From Sinorhizobium medicae (lineage in GTDB: Bacteria > Pseudomonadota > Alphaproteobacteria > Rhizobiales > Rhizobiaceae): a stretch of DNA of 64,000 bases. Below, in pieces: positions 21,525-29,716 of this stretch. Location: NCBI RefSeq assembly GCF_007827695.1, contig NZ_VITA01000003.1, positions 62,001-126,000 on the forward strand, read 5' to 3'. The notes under the pieces were generated by a model. The model was not told where the DNA came from. It searched no databases and was given only the letters and a program-made list of their open reading frames with translations. Every line of letters starts with the position of its first letter. Position 1 is the stretch's first letter. A program made the translations under genes and the position numbers.

Positions 21525-22232
21525 ATGGACAAGACCGTAGACAGTCTCGCGGAGGCGGTCGCCGAGATCGGCGACGGCGCAACCGTTATGATCGGGGGCT
21601 TCGGTGGTTCCGGAGCGCCTATAGAACTCATCCACGCCTTGATTGATCTGGGCCCGAACGACCTGACCATCATCAATAACAACGCAGGCAACGGCCGAAT
21701 CGGTATTGCCGCGATGATCGATGCCGGGATGGTGCGGAAGATGATTTGCTCATTCCCGCGTTCCTCCGATCCGCGAGCGTTCACTGAGCGTTATCTGAAA
21801 GGATGTATCGAGCTTGAATTGGTACCCCAAGGGACTCTTGCAGAGCGGATACGCGCCGGCGGCGCTGGTATCCCCGCTTTCTACACTCCGACTGCGTTCG
21901 GAACCGAGCTCGCTGCGGGCAAGCCAACGGCGGAATTCGACGGTCGTACCTATGTGCAGGAAAGGTGGCTCAAGGCTGACTTTGCTATTGTCAAAGCGCA
22001 TGTCGGCGACACGCATGGCAACCTGACCTTCAACAAGGCTGCACGCAACTTCAACCCGCTGATGTGCATGGCGGCCAGGACGACCATCGTCCAGGTCTCC
22101 AGAATCGTGCCTGCCGGAGTTATCAATCCCGAGCACGTCATCACTCCGGGCATCTTCGTGAACAAGGTCGTCGAAGTCCCCTTCCCGCAGCAGGAAGAAG
22201 AACTGGTACGAGCAGGAGTGAGCTACCCATGA
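21525..22232 (+). CDS. pcaI: 3-oxoadipate CoA-transferase subunit A
   Basis: A 235-residue alpha subunit of the class I CoA-transferase that moves CoA from succinyl-CoA to 3-oxoadipate, in the last part of protocatechuate and catechol degradation. The glycine-rich MIGGFGGSGAPIELIHAL loop (about 23-40) and the GTELAAGK segment are typical. GAAGGG precedes the ATG. Its stop overlaps the pcaJ start (ATGA), as expected for subunits made in equal amounts. Confidence 0.93.
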   Translation: MDKTVDSLAEAVAEIGDGATVMIGGFGGSGAPIELIHALIDLGPNDLTIINNNAGNGRIGIAAMIDAGMVRKMICSFPRSSDPRAFTERYLKGCIELELVPQGTLAERIRAGGAGIPAFYTPTAFGTELAAGKPTAEFDGRTYVQERWLKADFAIVKAHVGDTHGNLTFNKAARNFNPLMCMAARTTIVQVSRIVPAGVINPEHVITPGIFVNKVVEVPFPQQEEELVRAGVSYP

Positions 22233-22912
22233 GCGCCGAAACCCAATTGAAGCTTTCCAACGCGCAGATCGCATGGCGCGCGGCGCAGGACATCGAAGAC
22301 GGTGCCTACGTGAATCTGGGTATCGGTTTCCCGGAAATGGTGGCGCGCTACCAGCCGCCTGGCCGCCAAGCGGTATTCCATACCGAAAACGGCATCTTGG
22401 ACTTCGGTGAGGCACCACCCGAGGGGCATGAAGACTGGGATCTGATCAACGCCGGAAAGCGGCCCGTCACGCTCAAGCACGGCTCGTCCTTTTTCCATCA
22501 CGCTGACAGCTTTGCCATGGTCCGCGGGGGGCATTTGGATGTGGCCATCCTTGGAGCATACCAGGTCGCCGAGAATGGTGATCTTGCCAACTGGCGCGTC
22601 GGGTCGCGTGGCGTTCCGGCTGTTGGAGGCGCGATGGACCTCGTCCATGGAGCCAAGCAGGTGTTCGTGATAACCGAACACGTCACAAAGGATGGTGAAC
22701 CCAAGCTTGTTGAGTTCTGCACATTCCCGCTTACCGGTGTCGGCTGCATCACCCGCGTCTACACCAGCCACGCGGTCGTGGATATCAAGAATGGCCGATT
22801 CGTGTTGAAGGAGAAGCTTCCCGGCCTTCCCCTCGAAGCCCTGCAGAAGATGACGGGCGCGAAACTTCACGTCGACGGCTCCGTGGCCGATCTGATCGTG
22901 CTAGCCGTTTAA
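22229..22912 (+). CDS. pcaJ: 3-oxoadipate CoA-transferase subunit B
   Basis: A 227-residue beta subunit. The catalytic glutamate of this family is in the TENGILDFG segment. VNLGIGFPEMVA and HGSSFFHHADSFAMVRGGHLD also match PcaJ. The open frame begins upstream within pcaI; ATG at 22229 overlaps the pcaI stop. With PcaI it makes 3-oxoadipyl-CoA for the thiolase encoded 11 bases downstream. Confidence 0.93.
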   Translation: MSAETQLKLSNAQIAWRAAQDIEDGAYVNLGIGFPEMVARYQPPGRQAVFHTENGILDFGEAPPEGHEDWDLINAGKRPVTLKHGSSFFHHADSFAMVRGGHLDVAILGAYQVAENGDLANWRVGSRGVPAVGGAMDLVHGAKQVFVITEHVTKDGEPKLVEFCTFPLTGVGCITRVYTSHAVVDIKNGRFVLKEKLPGLPLEALQKMTGAKLHVDGSVADLIVLAV

Positions 22913-22923
22913 GGAGCACTGAA

Positions 22924-24126
22924 ATGCGCGATGCTTTTATCTGCGACTACGTTCGCACTCCCATCGGCCGTTACGGCGGTGCCTTGTCGTCTGTGCGGGC
23001 CGATGACCTCGGCAGCGTTCCGCTCAAGGCGCTTGTCGAGCGCCATCCCTCGGTCGATTGGGAGGCGGTCGACGACGTGATCTTCGGATGCGCCAACCAG
23101 GCCGGCGAAGACAACCGCAACGTAGCGCGTATGTCGCTGCTGCTGGCCGGGCTTCCGCCCCAGGTTTCGGGCACGACGATCAACCGCCTTTGCGGTTCCG
23201 GCATGGACGCGGTCATCGCCGCTGCCCGGGCCATCAAGTCCGGTGAAGCGGAATTGATGATCGCGGGCGGCGTCGAGAGCATGAGCCGTGCTCCCATGGT
23301 CATCCCCAAGGCTGACGCCGCGTTCTCGCGCAATGCGGAAATCTACGACACAACCATCGGATGGCGCTTCGTCAACCCGTTGATGAAGAGCCAGTACGGC
23401 GTCGATTCCATGCCGGAGACGGGCGAAAACGTCGCGGAGGACTACAATGTCAGCCGCGAGGACCAGGATGCATTTGCTGTCCGTAGCCAGGCGAAGGCCG
23501 CGCGGGCCCAGGAAGACGGCCGTCTGGCCAAGGAGGTCGTGCCCGTAACGGTCCCGCAGCGAAAGGGCGAACCGATCGTCGTGCAAAAGGACGAACATCC
23601 CCGCGCGACGACCATCGAGGCGCTTGCGAAGTTGCCGACCCCTTTCCGCAAGGGTGGCTCGGTCACGGCCGGGAACGCGTCGGGAGTGAGCGATGGCGCG
23701 GCCGCCCTGATCATTGCGTCAGCCGAAGCAGCTCGAAAGTACGGTCTCAAACCGGTCGCGAGAATTATTGCCGGGGCGACGGCGGGCGTGTCACCCCGTG
23801 TCATGGGTATCGGGCCGGCCCCGGCATCGCAGAAGTTGATGCGCCTGACGGGCCTAAAGCAGGAACAGTTCGATGTCATCGAGCTAAACGAGGCATTCGC
23901 GTCGCAAGGGCTGGCCGTACTTCGTGCGCTTGGCATTGCTGACGACGACGCACGTGTGAACCGTAATGGTGGAGCGATCGCGCTTGGACACCCGCTTGGC
24001 ATGTCGGGGGCTCGTATCACGGGCACGGCAGCCTTGGAGCTTGTCGAGACGGGTGGGCGCTATTCACTTTCAACGATGTGCATCGGCGTAGGTCAGGGCA
24101 TCGCTGTAGCGCTTGAGCGGGTGTGA
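22924..24126 (+). CDS. pcaF: 3-oxoadipyl-CoA thiolase
   Basis: A 400-residue thiolase that cleaves 3-oxoadipyl-CoA to acetyl-CoA and succinyl-CoA. The nucleophilic cysteine is in TTINRLCGSGMDAV, His and Glu in IELNEAFASQ and the second Cys in MCIGVGQG. GGAIALGHPLGMSGAR is the thiolase active-site loop. AAGGAGC precedes the ATG. It ends the pcaIJF unit, which here has no pcaDCHGB, so the upstream steps must be encoded elsewhere. Confidence 0.93.
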   Translation: MRDAFICDYVRTPIGRYGGALSSVRADDLGSVPLKALVERHPSVDWEAVDDVIFGCANQAGEDNRNVARMSLLLAGLPPQVSGTTINRLCGSGMDAVIAAARAIKSGEAELMIAGGVESMSRAPMVIPKADAAFSRNAEIYDTTIGWRFVNPLMKSQYGVDSMPETGENVAEDYNVSREDQDAFAVRSQAKAARAQEDGRLAKEVVPVTVPQRKGEPIVVQKDEHPRATTIEALAKLPTPFRKGGSVTAGNASGVSDGAAALIIASAEAARKYGLKPVARIIAGATAGVSPRVMGIGPAPASQKLMRLTGLKQEQFDVIELNEAFASQGLAVLRALGIADDDARVNRNGGAIALGHPLGMSGARITGTAALELVETGGRYSLSTMCIGVGQGIAVALERV

Positions 24127-24192
24127 ACGGCGCTTGATGTTATGGCCCTGCGGCATGGATAAGGCTGATGCAGGGTCTGCTATCGAAGAGAG

Positions 24193-24339
24193 TCAATCTC
24201 GCTCGATATCGATGGCGCCGAAGGCAACGTTCGGGCCGGTAACGGGACCGGCGACGCCGATCAGAACATCGGCCCGGGCCGTGCCCCCCGATGTGGCCAG
24301 AGAGGCCACGATCGCGGCGGAAAAAAGCAGTTTCTTCAT
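24193..24339 (-). pseudogene. Truncated branched-chain amino-acid (LivK-type) binding protein remnant
   Basis: A 48-codon frame begins with a complete signal peptide (MKKLLFSAAIVASLATSGGTARA) and the first mature strand, VLIGVAGPVTGPNVAFGAID, which matches the start of LivK/BraC-type solute-binding proteins. It then stops at 24193, where about 330 more residues should follow. GGGAGC precedes the ATG, so the 5' end is intact. The remaining 66 bases to pcaF show no continuation. It lies 3' of the thiolase gene on the same strand and is probably what is left of a transporter gene after a deletion that joined this unit to the pca genes. Confidence 0.75.
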
Positions 24340-24413
24340 TTTTTTGCTCCCAGTACTGCTGCGGGCCCAATGAAGCTTCCTGCGCTGCCCACGATTGACG
24401 CAGAAGGCCGTCC

Positions 24414-24433
24414 GACGCGTGGAGGCACGCGTC
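24414..24433. other. Perfect hairpin GACGCGTG-GAGG-CACGCGTC
   Basis: An 8-bp perfect inverted repeat with a four-base loop lies in the 222-base gap between the livK remnant and the thiolase gene. It could be a leftover operator or RNA hairpin of the lost livK gene. No T-run follows on either strand. I see nothing else in this gap. Confidence 0.4.
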
Positions 24434-24561
24434 AGGCATCCGTACCGGCGGCTTTTGATTATGTTGGTTCCTATCCCCCTATCGGCAGAAGCACCTGCCG
24501 ATCCCCATGATCGCCACCTCGCATTTCGGCGCCGCAAGAGCAGCGGCGCGCCGTCGTCCGA

Positions 24562-25752
24562 TCAGTCCGAAACTTCCACGGCAACGGCCGTCGCCTCGCC
24601 GCCGCCGATACAAACAGAAGCGATGCCGCGTCTCAGGCCACGGCGCCGCAACGCATTGACGAGCGTGACGATCACTCGGGCGCCCGAGGCTCCGATCGGA
24701 TGGCCCAATGCGCAGGCACCGCCATTGACGTTCACTTTTTCCGCGGCAAGGCCGAGATCGCGGATCGCCGCCATCGGCACGACGGCAAAGGCCTCGTTGA
24801 TTTCGAAGAGGTCGACACCGCCGATGTCCCAGCCGATGCGCTGGCAGAGTGCATTGATCGCTCCGATCGGCGCCGTCGGAAAGAGCTTTGGGGCATCAGC
24901 ATGGGTGGCATGACCGCGGACAATCGCCAGAGGTGTGACGCCCTGTGTTTCCGCTGCCGCTCGCCTCATCAGCACGAGCGCCGCCGCGCCATCCGAAATT
25001 GAAGACGCGTTTGCAGCCGTGACCGTGCCGCCCTCGCGAAAAGCGGGCTTCAACAGGGGGATTTTCTCGGCCCGCGCCTTCTGCGGTTGCTCGTCCAGGC
25101 TGACAGTGCGTTCCCCCTTGCCCGAGCCGGTGCTGAGCGGAACGATCTCGTTGGCAAAGCTGCCATCGGCACCTGCCTTCTTGGCTTTCTCGAGGGACCC
25201 GATTGCATAATCGTCCTGAGCGCCACGGGTGAACTGATAGGCTTCGGCGCAATCCTCGGCAAAAGTACCCATCAGGCGCCCCTTGTCGTAAGCATCCTCC
25301 AGGCCATCGAGGAACATGTGGTCGAGAGCCCTCTGATGCCCGATGCGATAGCCCTGCCGCGCACGGTCGAGCAGATAGGGCGCATTGGTCATGCTTTCCA
25401 TGCCGCCGGCAACCACGATCGAGGCGGATTCCGCTTTGATCAGGTCGTGCGCCAGCATCGCTGCCTTCATGCCCGAACCGCACATCTTGTTCACGGTTGT
25501 CGCGCCGACGCCCAGCGGAAGACCCGCGCTGAGTGCGGCCTGACGCGCCGGCGCCTGCCCCTGTCCCGCGGTCAGGACGCATCCGAACACCACCTCATCG
25601 ACCGCATCCGGCGCAATCCCGGCGCGCTTCAGAGCATCGGCGATTGCGGCAGCGCCGAGATCGGGGGCGGAAAAGTCTTTAAGCTCGCCCTGAAAGCTGC
25701 CAAGCGGCGTCCTAGCCTGCCCGACAATGACGACCGGATCCTGGTTGTTCAT
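24562..25752 (-). CDS. Acetyl-CoA C-acetyltransferase (thiolase)
   Basis: A 396-residue thiolase II. The nucleophilic Cys is in TTVNKMCGSGMKA, His in FEINEAFAVVP, the loop is GGACALGHPIGASGAR and the second Cys is in ASVCIGGGEA. It would cleave acetoacetyl-CoA (or 2-methylacetoacetyl-CoA) to acetyl-CoA. The open frame runs further upstream, but ATG at 25752 has AAGGAGG 7 bases before it. It follows the SDR dehydrogenase gene by 26 bases on the same strand; together they could oxidise and cleave a 3-hydroxyacyl-CoA such as the product of the B12 mutase encoded 6-9 kb away. That link is inference. Confidence 0.9.
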   Translation of the reverse strand: MNNQDPVVIVGQARTPLGSFQGELKDFSAPDLGAAAIADALKRAGIAPDAVDEVVFGCVLTAGQGQAPARQAALSAGLPLGVGATTVNKMCGSGMKAAMLAHDLIKAESASIVVAGGMESMTNAPYLLDRARQGYRIGHQRALDHMFLDGLEDAYDKGRLMGTFAEDCAEAYQFTRGAQDDYAIGSLEKAKKAGADGSFANEIVPLSTGSGKGERTVSLDEQPQKARAEKIPLLKPAFREGGTVTAANASSISDGAAALVLMRRAAAETQGVTPLAIVRGHATHADAPKLFPTAPIGAINALCQRIGWDIGGVDLFEINEAFAVVPMAAIRDLGLAAEKVNVNGGACALGHPIGASGARVIVTLVNALRRRGLRRGIASVCIGGGEATAVAVEVSD

Positions 25753-25778
25753 CTCGAACCTCCTTGCATGGCCGAGCT

Positions 25779-26546
25779 TCACCGGGGCGCCATGCGCAAA
25801 GCCCCGTCGAGGCGAATGACCTCGCCATTGAGCATCGTATTCTCGCAAACATGCTTTACGAGGGCGGCATACTCCTCCGCCCGGCCGAGGCGCGGGGGAA
25901 AGGGCACACTTGCCGCGAGGGCGTCCTGAACATCCTGGGGCATGCCGGCCATCATAGGCGTATCGAAGATGCCCGGCGCAATGGCGACGACGCGAATTCC
26001 GAAGCGAGCGAGCTCGCGCGCGGCCGGGAGCGTCAGCGCGGCAACGCCTCCCTTCGATGCGGCGTAGGCAGCCTGTCCGATCTGCCCGTCGAAGGCGGCG
26101 ATCGAGGCCGTATTGATGATCACCCCCCGCTCGCCCTCGGCGTCCGGCTCTCCCTGCGACATGACCTCGGCGGCAAGCCTCATCATGTTGAATGTCCCGA
26201 CAAGGTTGACGGTGACGGCGCGGGCGAAACTATCGAGCCCGTGCGGGCCGTTGCGACCGAGAATCTTTTCGCCGGGCGCGGTACCGGCACAATTCACCAA
26301 TCCATGGAGACGACCGAATTCCCGCCGCCCAAACGCCAGTGCCTCAGTGGCGTCAGCCTCGTTCGTCACATCGACATTTCGGAAATGCACGGTCGCACCA
26401 AGCTCGGCGGCAAGCTTTTCCCCGGCTTGCGGCTTCACGTCCAAGGCCAGCACGATCGCGCCTTCGCCAGCCAGCATGCGGGTCACGGCTGCGCCGAGCC
26501 CGGAACTGGCCCCCGTGACGATGAAGACGCGGCTCCTGAGTTGCAT
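25779..26546 (-). CDS. SDR-family 3-hydroxyacyl-CoA dehydrogenase (HSD10-like)
   Basis: A 255-residue short-chain dehydrogenase. NAD-binding motif [10 protein letters not shown] (about 13-22), NAG-type motif VNCAG, catalytic Ser in INTASIAAF, and YAASK as the catalytic Tyr-Lys pair. The segment [15 protein letters not shown] resembles the substrate loop of type 2 3-hydroxyacyl-CoA dehydrogenases (HSD17B10), which oxidise short and 2-methyl-branched 3-hydroxyacyl-CoAs. ATG at 26546 has GGAG eight bases upstream; an in-frame GTG three codons earlier is too close to that site. It is divergent from an AraC regulator. Confidence 0.85.
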   Translation of the reverse strand: MQLRSRVFIVTGASSGLGAAVTRMLAGEGAIVLALDVKPQAGEKLAAELGATVHFRNVDVTNEADATEALAFGRREFGRLHGLVNCAGTAPGEKILGRNGPHGLDSFARAVTVNLVGTFNMMRLAAEVMSQGEPDAEGERGVIINTASIAAFDGQIGQAAYAASKGGVAALTLPAARELARFGIRVVAIAPGIFDTPMMAGMPQDVQDALAASVPFPPRLGRAEEYAALVKHVCENTMLNGEVIRLDGALRMAPR

Positions 26547-26666
26547 CTGTTCCACTCCAGCATGTTTTCATCAGGATGATGTGGCCTCGAAACATGGTAT
26601 GCAATGACCGAAGGGCTCAGATCTCTTGATCTCCTTTGCGATGTTTACGAGGAAGGATCGCCTCTC

Positions 26667-27710
26667 ATGGAACGCCGGATGATCGCTCCATGTTTCATGG
26701 ACGACACGCTCGAATGCCTTAGGCGCCATGGAGTCGACGCCGGGCCCCTTCTTGCGCAAGTCGGCCTCCCGCCAGTCATCACCGGCCCTGTGCCGGCCGA
26801 GCAATACGGCGCATTGTGGCATGTGGTGGCTCAGGTCATGGATGACGAGTTTTTCGGCGAAGGCGCACGGCCGATGCGCGCCGGCAGCTTCGCATTGCTG
26901 TGCCATGCCATTCTTTCGACGGTGACCCTCGAACACGCGCTGCGGCGAGCCCTGCGCTTTCTAAGGATCGTCCTCGACGATCCCCATGGCGAACTGGTCG
27001 TCGAGGACGGACTGGCGCAGATCGTCCTCGAGGATGCCGGCGCGACACGCTCCGCCTTTGCCTACCGCACCTTCTGGATCATCCTGCATGGCGTCAATTG
27101 CTGGCTGATCGGACGCCGGTTACCGATCCGCTGGGTCGACTTCCGCTGCAGCGCGCCGCCGGCCGGAACCGATTACCGGCTCTTCTTCGGTGCGCCCGTC
27201 CGCTTCGACCAGCCCCGGACGCGGCTCGTCTTCGATGCCGAGTACCTGAAACTGCCGCCCATTCGAGACGAGCGGGCGCTGAAACACTTCCTCCGGCATG
27301 CGCCGGCGAACATTCTCGTGCGCTATCGCCACGATGCGGGCTTGTCCACGGCAATACGCAGGCGGCTCCAGGCCTTGGATCCGTCCGCCTGGCCCGGTTT
27401 CGAGACGCTCGCGGCGCGGATGCGGATTGCAGCGCCGACCCTTCGCCGGCGATTGAAGCAGGAAGGTCAGACCTACCGATCAATCAAGGAAGACCTGCGC
27501 CGGACACTTGCCATGGAAGCGCTTGCCGAGCGCGGACAGAACGTGGCGCAGCTCGCCGTCGAACTCGGCTTTTCCGAACCAAGCGCCTTTCATCGCGCAT
27601 TCCGCAAATGGACGGGGAAATCCCCGGCGCAATTCCGGCGCAGTGCCAGCGAAACAGGTCTGGCGGAAAGCGGCTCGTTGAAGAAACGCACTCAACTCCA
27701 GGAGAGCTGA
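26667..27710 (+). CDS. AraC-family regulator with N-terminal Arabinose_bd-type domain
   Basis: A 347-residue regulator. The N-terminal ligand domain (about 15-200) is of the OruR/ArgR-like type found in AraC proteins that control lipid, acid or amine catabolism. Two C-terminal HTHs are seen: MRIAAPTLRRRLKQEGQTY and VAQLAVELGFSEPSAFHRAFRKWTG. ATG at 26667 has GGAAGG about 10 bases upstream; ATG at 26604 is possible but has no ribosome site. It is divergent from the SDR-thiolase unit, its likely target. The last 19 bases overlap the convergent RES toxin gene. Confidence 0.85.
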   Translation: MERRMIAPCFMDDTLECLRRHGVDAGPLLAQVGLPPVITGPVPAEQYGALWHVVAQVMDDEFFGEGARPMRAGSFALLCHAILSTVTLEHALRRALRFLRIVLDDPHGELVVEDGLAQIVLEDAGATRSAFAYRTFWIILHGVNCWLIGRRLPIRWVDFRCSAPPAGTDYRLFFGAPVRFDQPRTRLVFDAEYLKLPPIRDERALKHFLRHAPANILVRYRHDAGLSTAIRRRLQALDPSAWPGFETLAARMRIAAPTLRRRLKQEGQTYRSIKEDLRRTLAMEALAERGQNVAQLAVELGFSEPSAFHRAFRKWTGKSPAQFRRSASETGLAESGSLKKRTQLQES

Positions 27711-28228
27711 TCCTTGGGAAGCCGGCCGCTCGGATCATGCACGTCGACGCGGTGCGGCAGATCGGGTCCCCATTTCCACAGAACGAGATTCCGGTCTCCG
27801 GCTTCGGTCCCGGGTGCGAAACTCGGAACGAGAATGCCGGCGATCCCATGTCCGACCCGGACACCGCTCGCATGGAGGCGATCGTAAATCGCCCAGGAAG
27901 CCGGCCGCCTCCCCTCGGCGAGCGCGCCTGCCCAGCTGCAGGCCATCTCCTCCTGCGATACCCGGTATTCGGCCCTCCCCTTTTCCGTCGTCAGATCAGC
28001 AATGCCTTCGCAATCGACATCGTAGGAGCAAAGTACGCAAGGATCGATGCGATGGGCGAAGCCCTGATTGGCCTCTTTGATCGCTGTCATGATGCTGAGT
28101 GCGAGATACAGCGTCTTCACACCCCTCGGATTGAAGCGCGCGCCCTTCATTGCCGCGCCATCGCCGGATGTGGGTTTGAAAGCCCAGCGTGGGTCATGCG
28201 CGCGATAGCAGGTTCCGGTGAACCTCAC
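27692..28228 (-). CDS. RES-domain toxin of a type II toxin-antitoxin pair
   Basis: A 178-residue RES-family protein. Characterised members (ParT, MbcT) degrade NAD+ or ADP-ribosylate cell targets. The three polar residues that name the family sit in short motifs: an Arg in YRAHDPRWA, a Glu later, and a Ser in ASWAIYD. GARFNPRGVKTLYLAL is also typical. The start is GTG at 28228 overlapping the antitoxin stop (GTGA), so toxin follows antitoxin with translational coupling. The 3' end overlaps the convergent AraC gene by 19 bases. Confidence 0.88.
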   Translation of the reverse strand: MRFTGTCYRAHDPRWAFKPTSGDGAAMKGARFNPRGVKTLYLALSIMTAIKEANQGFAHRIDPCVLCSYDVDCEGIADLTTEKGRAEYRVSQEEMACSWAGALAEGRRPASWAIYDRLHASGVRVGHGIAGILVPSFAPGTEAGDRNLVLWKWGPDLPHRVDVHDPSGRLPKDQLSWS

Positions 28229-28614
28229 GCAAAGCCCCCGAGGGCCATGTGATCGAGATAGTCACGCACGGCCGCCGCCTTGCCGTCCTTTACCAGAGCT
28301 TCGGCCGTTCGACCGCCAAAAGCGGGGAGAGGCTGGGCGCGATACCAAGCCATTGCCTGCTCCTTGCCGCCCGCCCAATCGGCGACCCGGCTGATGATCT
28401 CAAGCATTTCGCGAAGGCGGTTCTGCGTCTTCGTCCCCCGGCTGCGCTCCAGTCTATAAAGCGTTTCGCGGGCAAGCCCGGCCGTTTCGGCCAGTTGCGT
28501 TTTCGACATGCCGAAGCCGTCCGCGACCTGCTGAACCGCGATCTTTCCGCCCTTGTCCATATAGGACAGTATCAGCGGTCCGCCGCCGCTTTGAAGCTTT
28601 TGAGCCTGAGCCAT
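28225..28614 (-). CDS. Xre/ParS-family antitoxin (MbcA/ParS/Xre)
   Basis: A 129-residue protein with a helix-turn-helix (about 30-65: FGMSKTQLAETAGLARETLYRLER) and a C-terminal MbcA/ParS toxin-binding region (about 75-125, with WAGGKEQAMAWYRAQPLPAFGG). It should neutralise the RES toxin and repress the pair. Upstream, 28654-28670 holds a CGCAC/GTGCG inverted repeat near an AT-rich ATATAT tract, which could be promoter and operator. The ribosome site before the ATG is weak. The pair sits at the 3' end of the amine-catabolism unit. Confidence 0.87.
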   Translation of the reverse strand: MAQAQKLQSGGGPLILSYMDKGGKIAVQQVADGFGMSKTQLAETAGLARETLYRLERSRGTKTQNRLREMLEIISRVADWAGGKEQAMAWYRAQPLPAFGGRTAEALVKDGKAAAVRDYLDHMALGGFA

Positions 28615-28720
28615 GTTGCGTCACATCCAACCACACATTTTCTGTGCAAAATATATGGCGCACGGTGCGATTTCGCAAGGCGTCCATCGATGACGAGCCG
28701 AGCCTTCGACCCGATCCAGG

Positions 28721-29716
28721 TTACCGGGTGTCCTCCGGTTCCGATAGCAACCGGACCTTCTTCCAAAGATCCGCATCGACGAAAACGGCCTGCTTTCGTC
28801 CGGAGTGGCCGGGAAGTCTTACGCCGGCAGCCTCATGGGAGGCGACCAAATTGTCGATCGCTTCCGAGAAGCGACCCGCCGAGAAGTGACCAGGGTCGAT
28901 GGCGATCAGGAATTGGCCGACATGCGGCGGCCCACCCTCGTCGTTTCCGAAAGCGCTCGCCTCCGTGCTGAGTACCGAGCCGGTCAGGGCGGCAGCAAGG
29001 ACCTCCACAAGAAGGGCGACATTGGCGCCCTTGCGACCGCCGGCAGGCAGAAGCGAACCTTTAAGCCCGATGGCCGCGTCGGTCGTCGGCTGTCCATTCC
29101 GGTCCTGCGCCCAGCCGGCGGGGATCGCCTCGCCGCGGTCGCGGCGCAGGATCATCTCGGTTTTGGTGACGGCACTCAGGCTCTGATCGACGAGGATGGC
29201 GGGCGTTCCTTCTTTCGAAGGCACGGCGAAGGCAAGCGGATTGGTTCCGAAGAGCGCCGCCGCCGCACCGGGAGGCGCGACGGCGGCAGGTGCGTTCGAG
29301 ACGCAGATGCCTATCAGACCCGCATCGGCGAGCGGGTGAACGTGATGACCGAGGGCGAGGCAATTATAGGAGTTGCGCACCGCCATTGCCCCGAGGCCGT
29401 TGCTTCGTGCCAAATCGATCAGAGCCGGCGTGCCTGCGGCTATGGCGGGATGTGCAAAGCCGGACCTTGCGTCTACCGTCACCGTCACGCCGCGTGCCGA
29501 CACCTCTGGAATGGCGCCTCCATCGACCTTGCCGATCGCCAGGTGCCTGCAGAAGATCGGGAGATAGTAAAGGCCGCAGACGCGATTGCCCGCCGCCTCT
29601 GCCATGGCGATCGCGCGCGCCACCGGGCGCGCATTGCCGGCCGCGGCACCATGGACCGTCAGCGCCGCAAGGCAAACCGCTTCGATCTCTTCCCGGGATA
29701 GCTCGACCGTGGTCAT
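28721..29716 (-). CDS. Ldh2-family (malate/lactate dehydrogenase-like) oxidoreductase, probable imino-acid reductase
   Basis: A 331-residue NAD(P)-dependent protein of the Ldh2/DpkA family. Family segments are GLGAMAVRNSYNCLALGHHV, the Rossmann-like part FGTNPLAFAVPS, and LKGSLLPAGGRKGANVALLVEVLA. Members reduce Delta1-pyrroline-2-carboxylate or Delta1-piperideine-2-carboxylate, or oxidise ureidoglycolate or malate. The LLPAGGRKG segment and the adjacent enolase-superfamily gene favour an imino-acid reductase making L-proline, at moderate confidence. ATG at 29716 overlaps the upstream stop by four bases; a longer open frame exists but is antisense noise. Confidence 0.82.
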   Translation of the reverse strand: MTTVELSREEIEAVCLAALTVHGAAAGNARPVARAIAMAEAAGNRVCGLYYLPIFCRHLAIGKVDGGAIPEVSARGVTVTVDARSGFAHPAIAAGTPALIDLARSNGLGAMAVRNSYNCLALGHHVHPLADAGLIGICVSNAPAAVAPPGAAAALFGTNPLAFAVPSKEGTPAILVDQSLSAVTKTEMILRRDRGEAIPAGWAQDRNGQPTTDAAIGLKGSLLPAGGRKGANVALLVEVLAAALTGSVLSTEASAFGNDEGGPPHVGQFLIAIDPGHFSAGRFSEAIDNLVASHEAAGVRLPGHSGRKQAVFVDADLWKKVRLLSEPEDTR

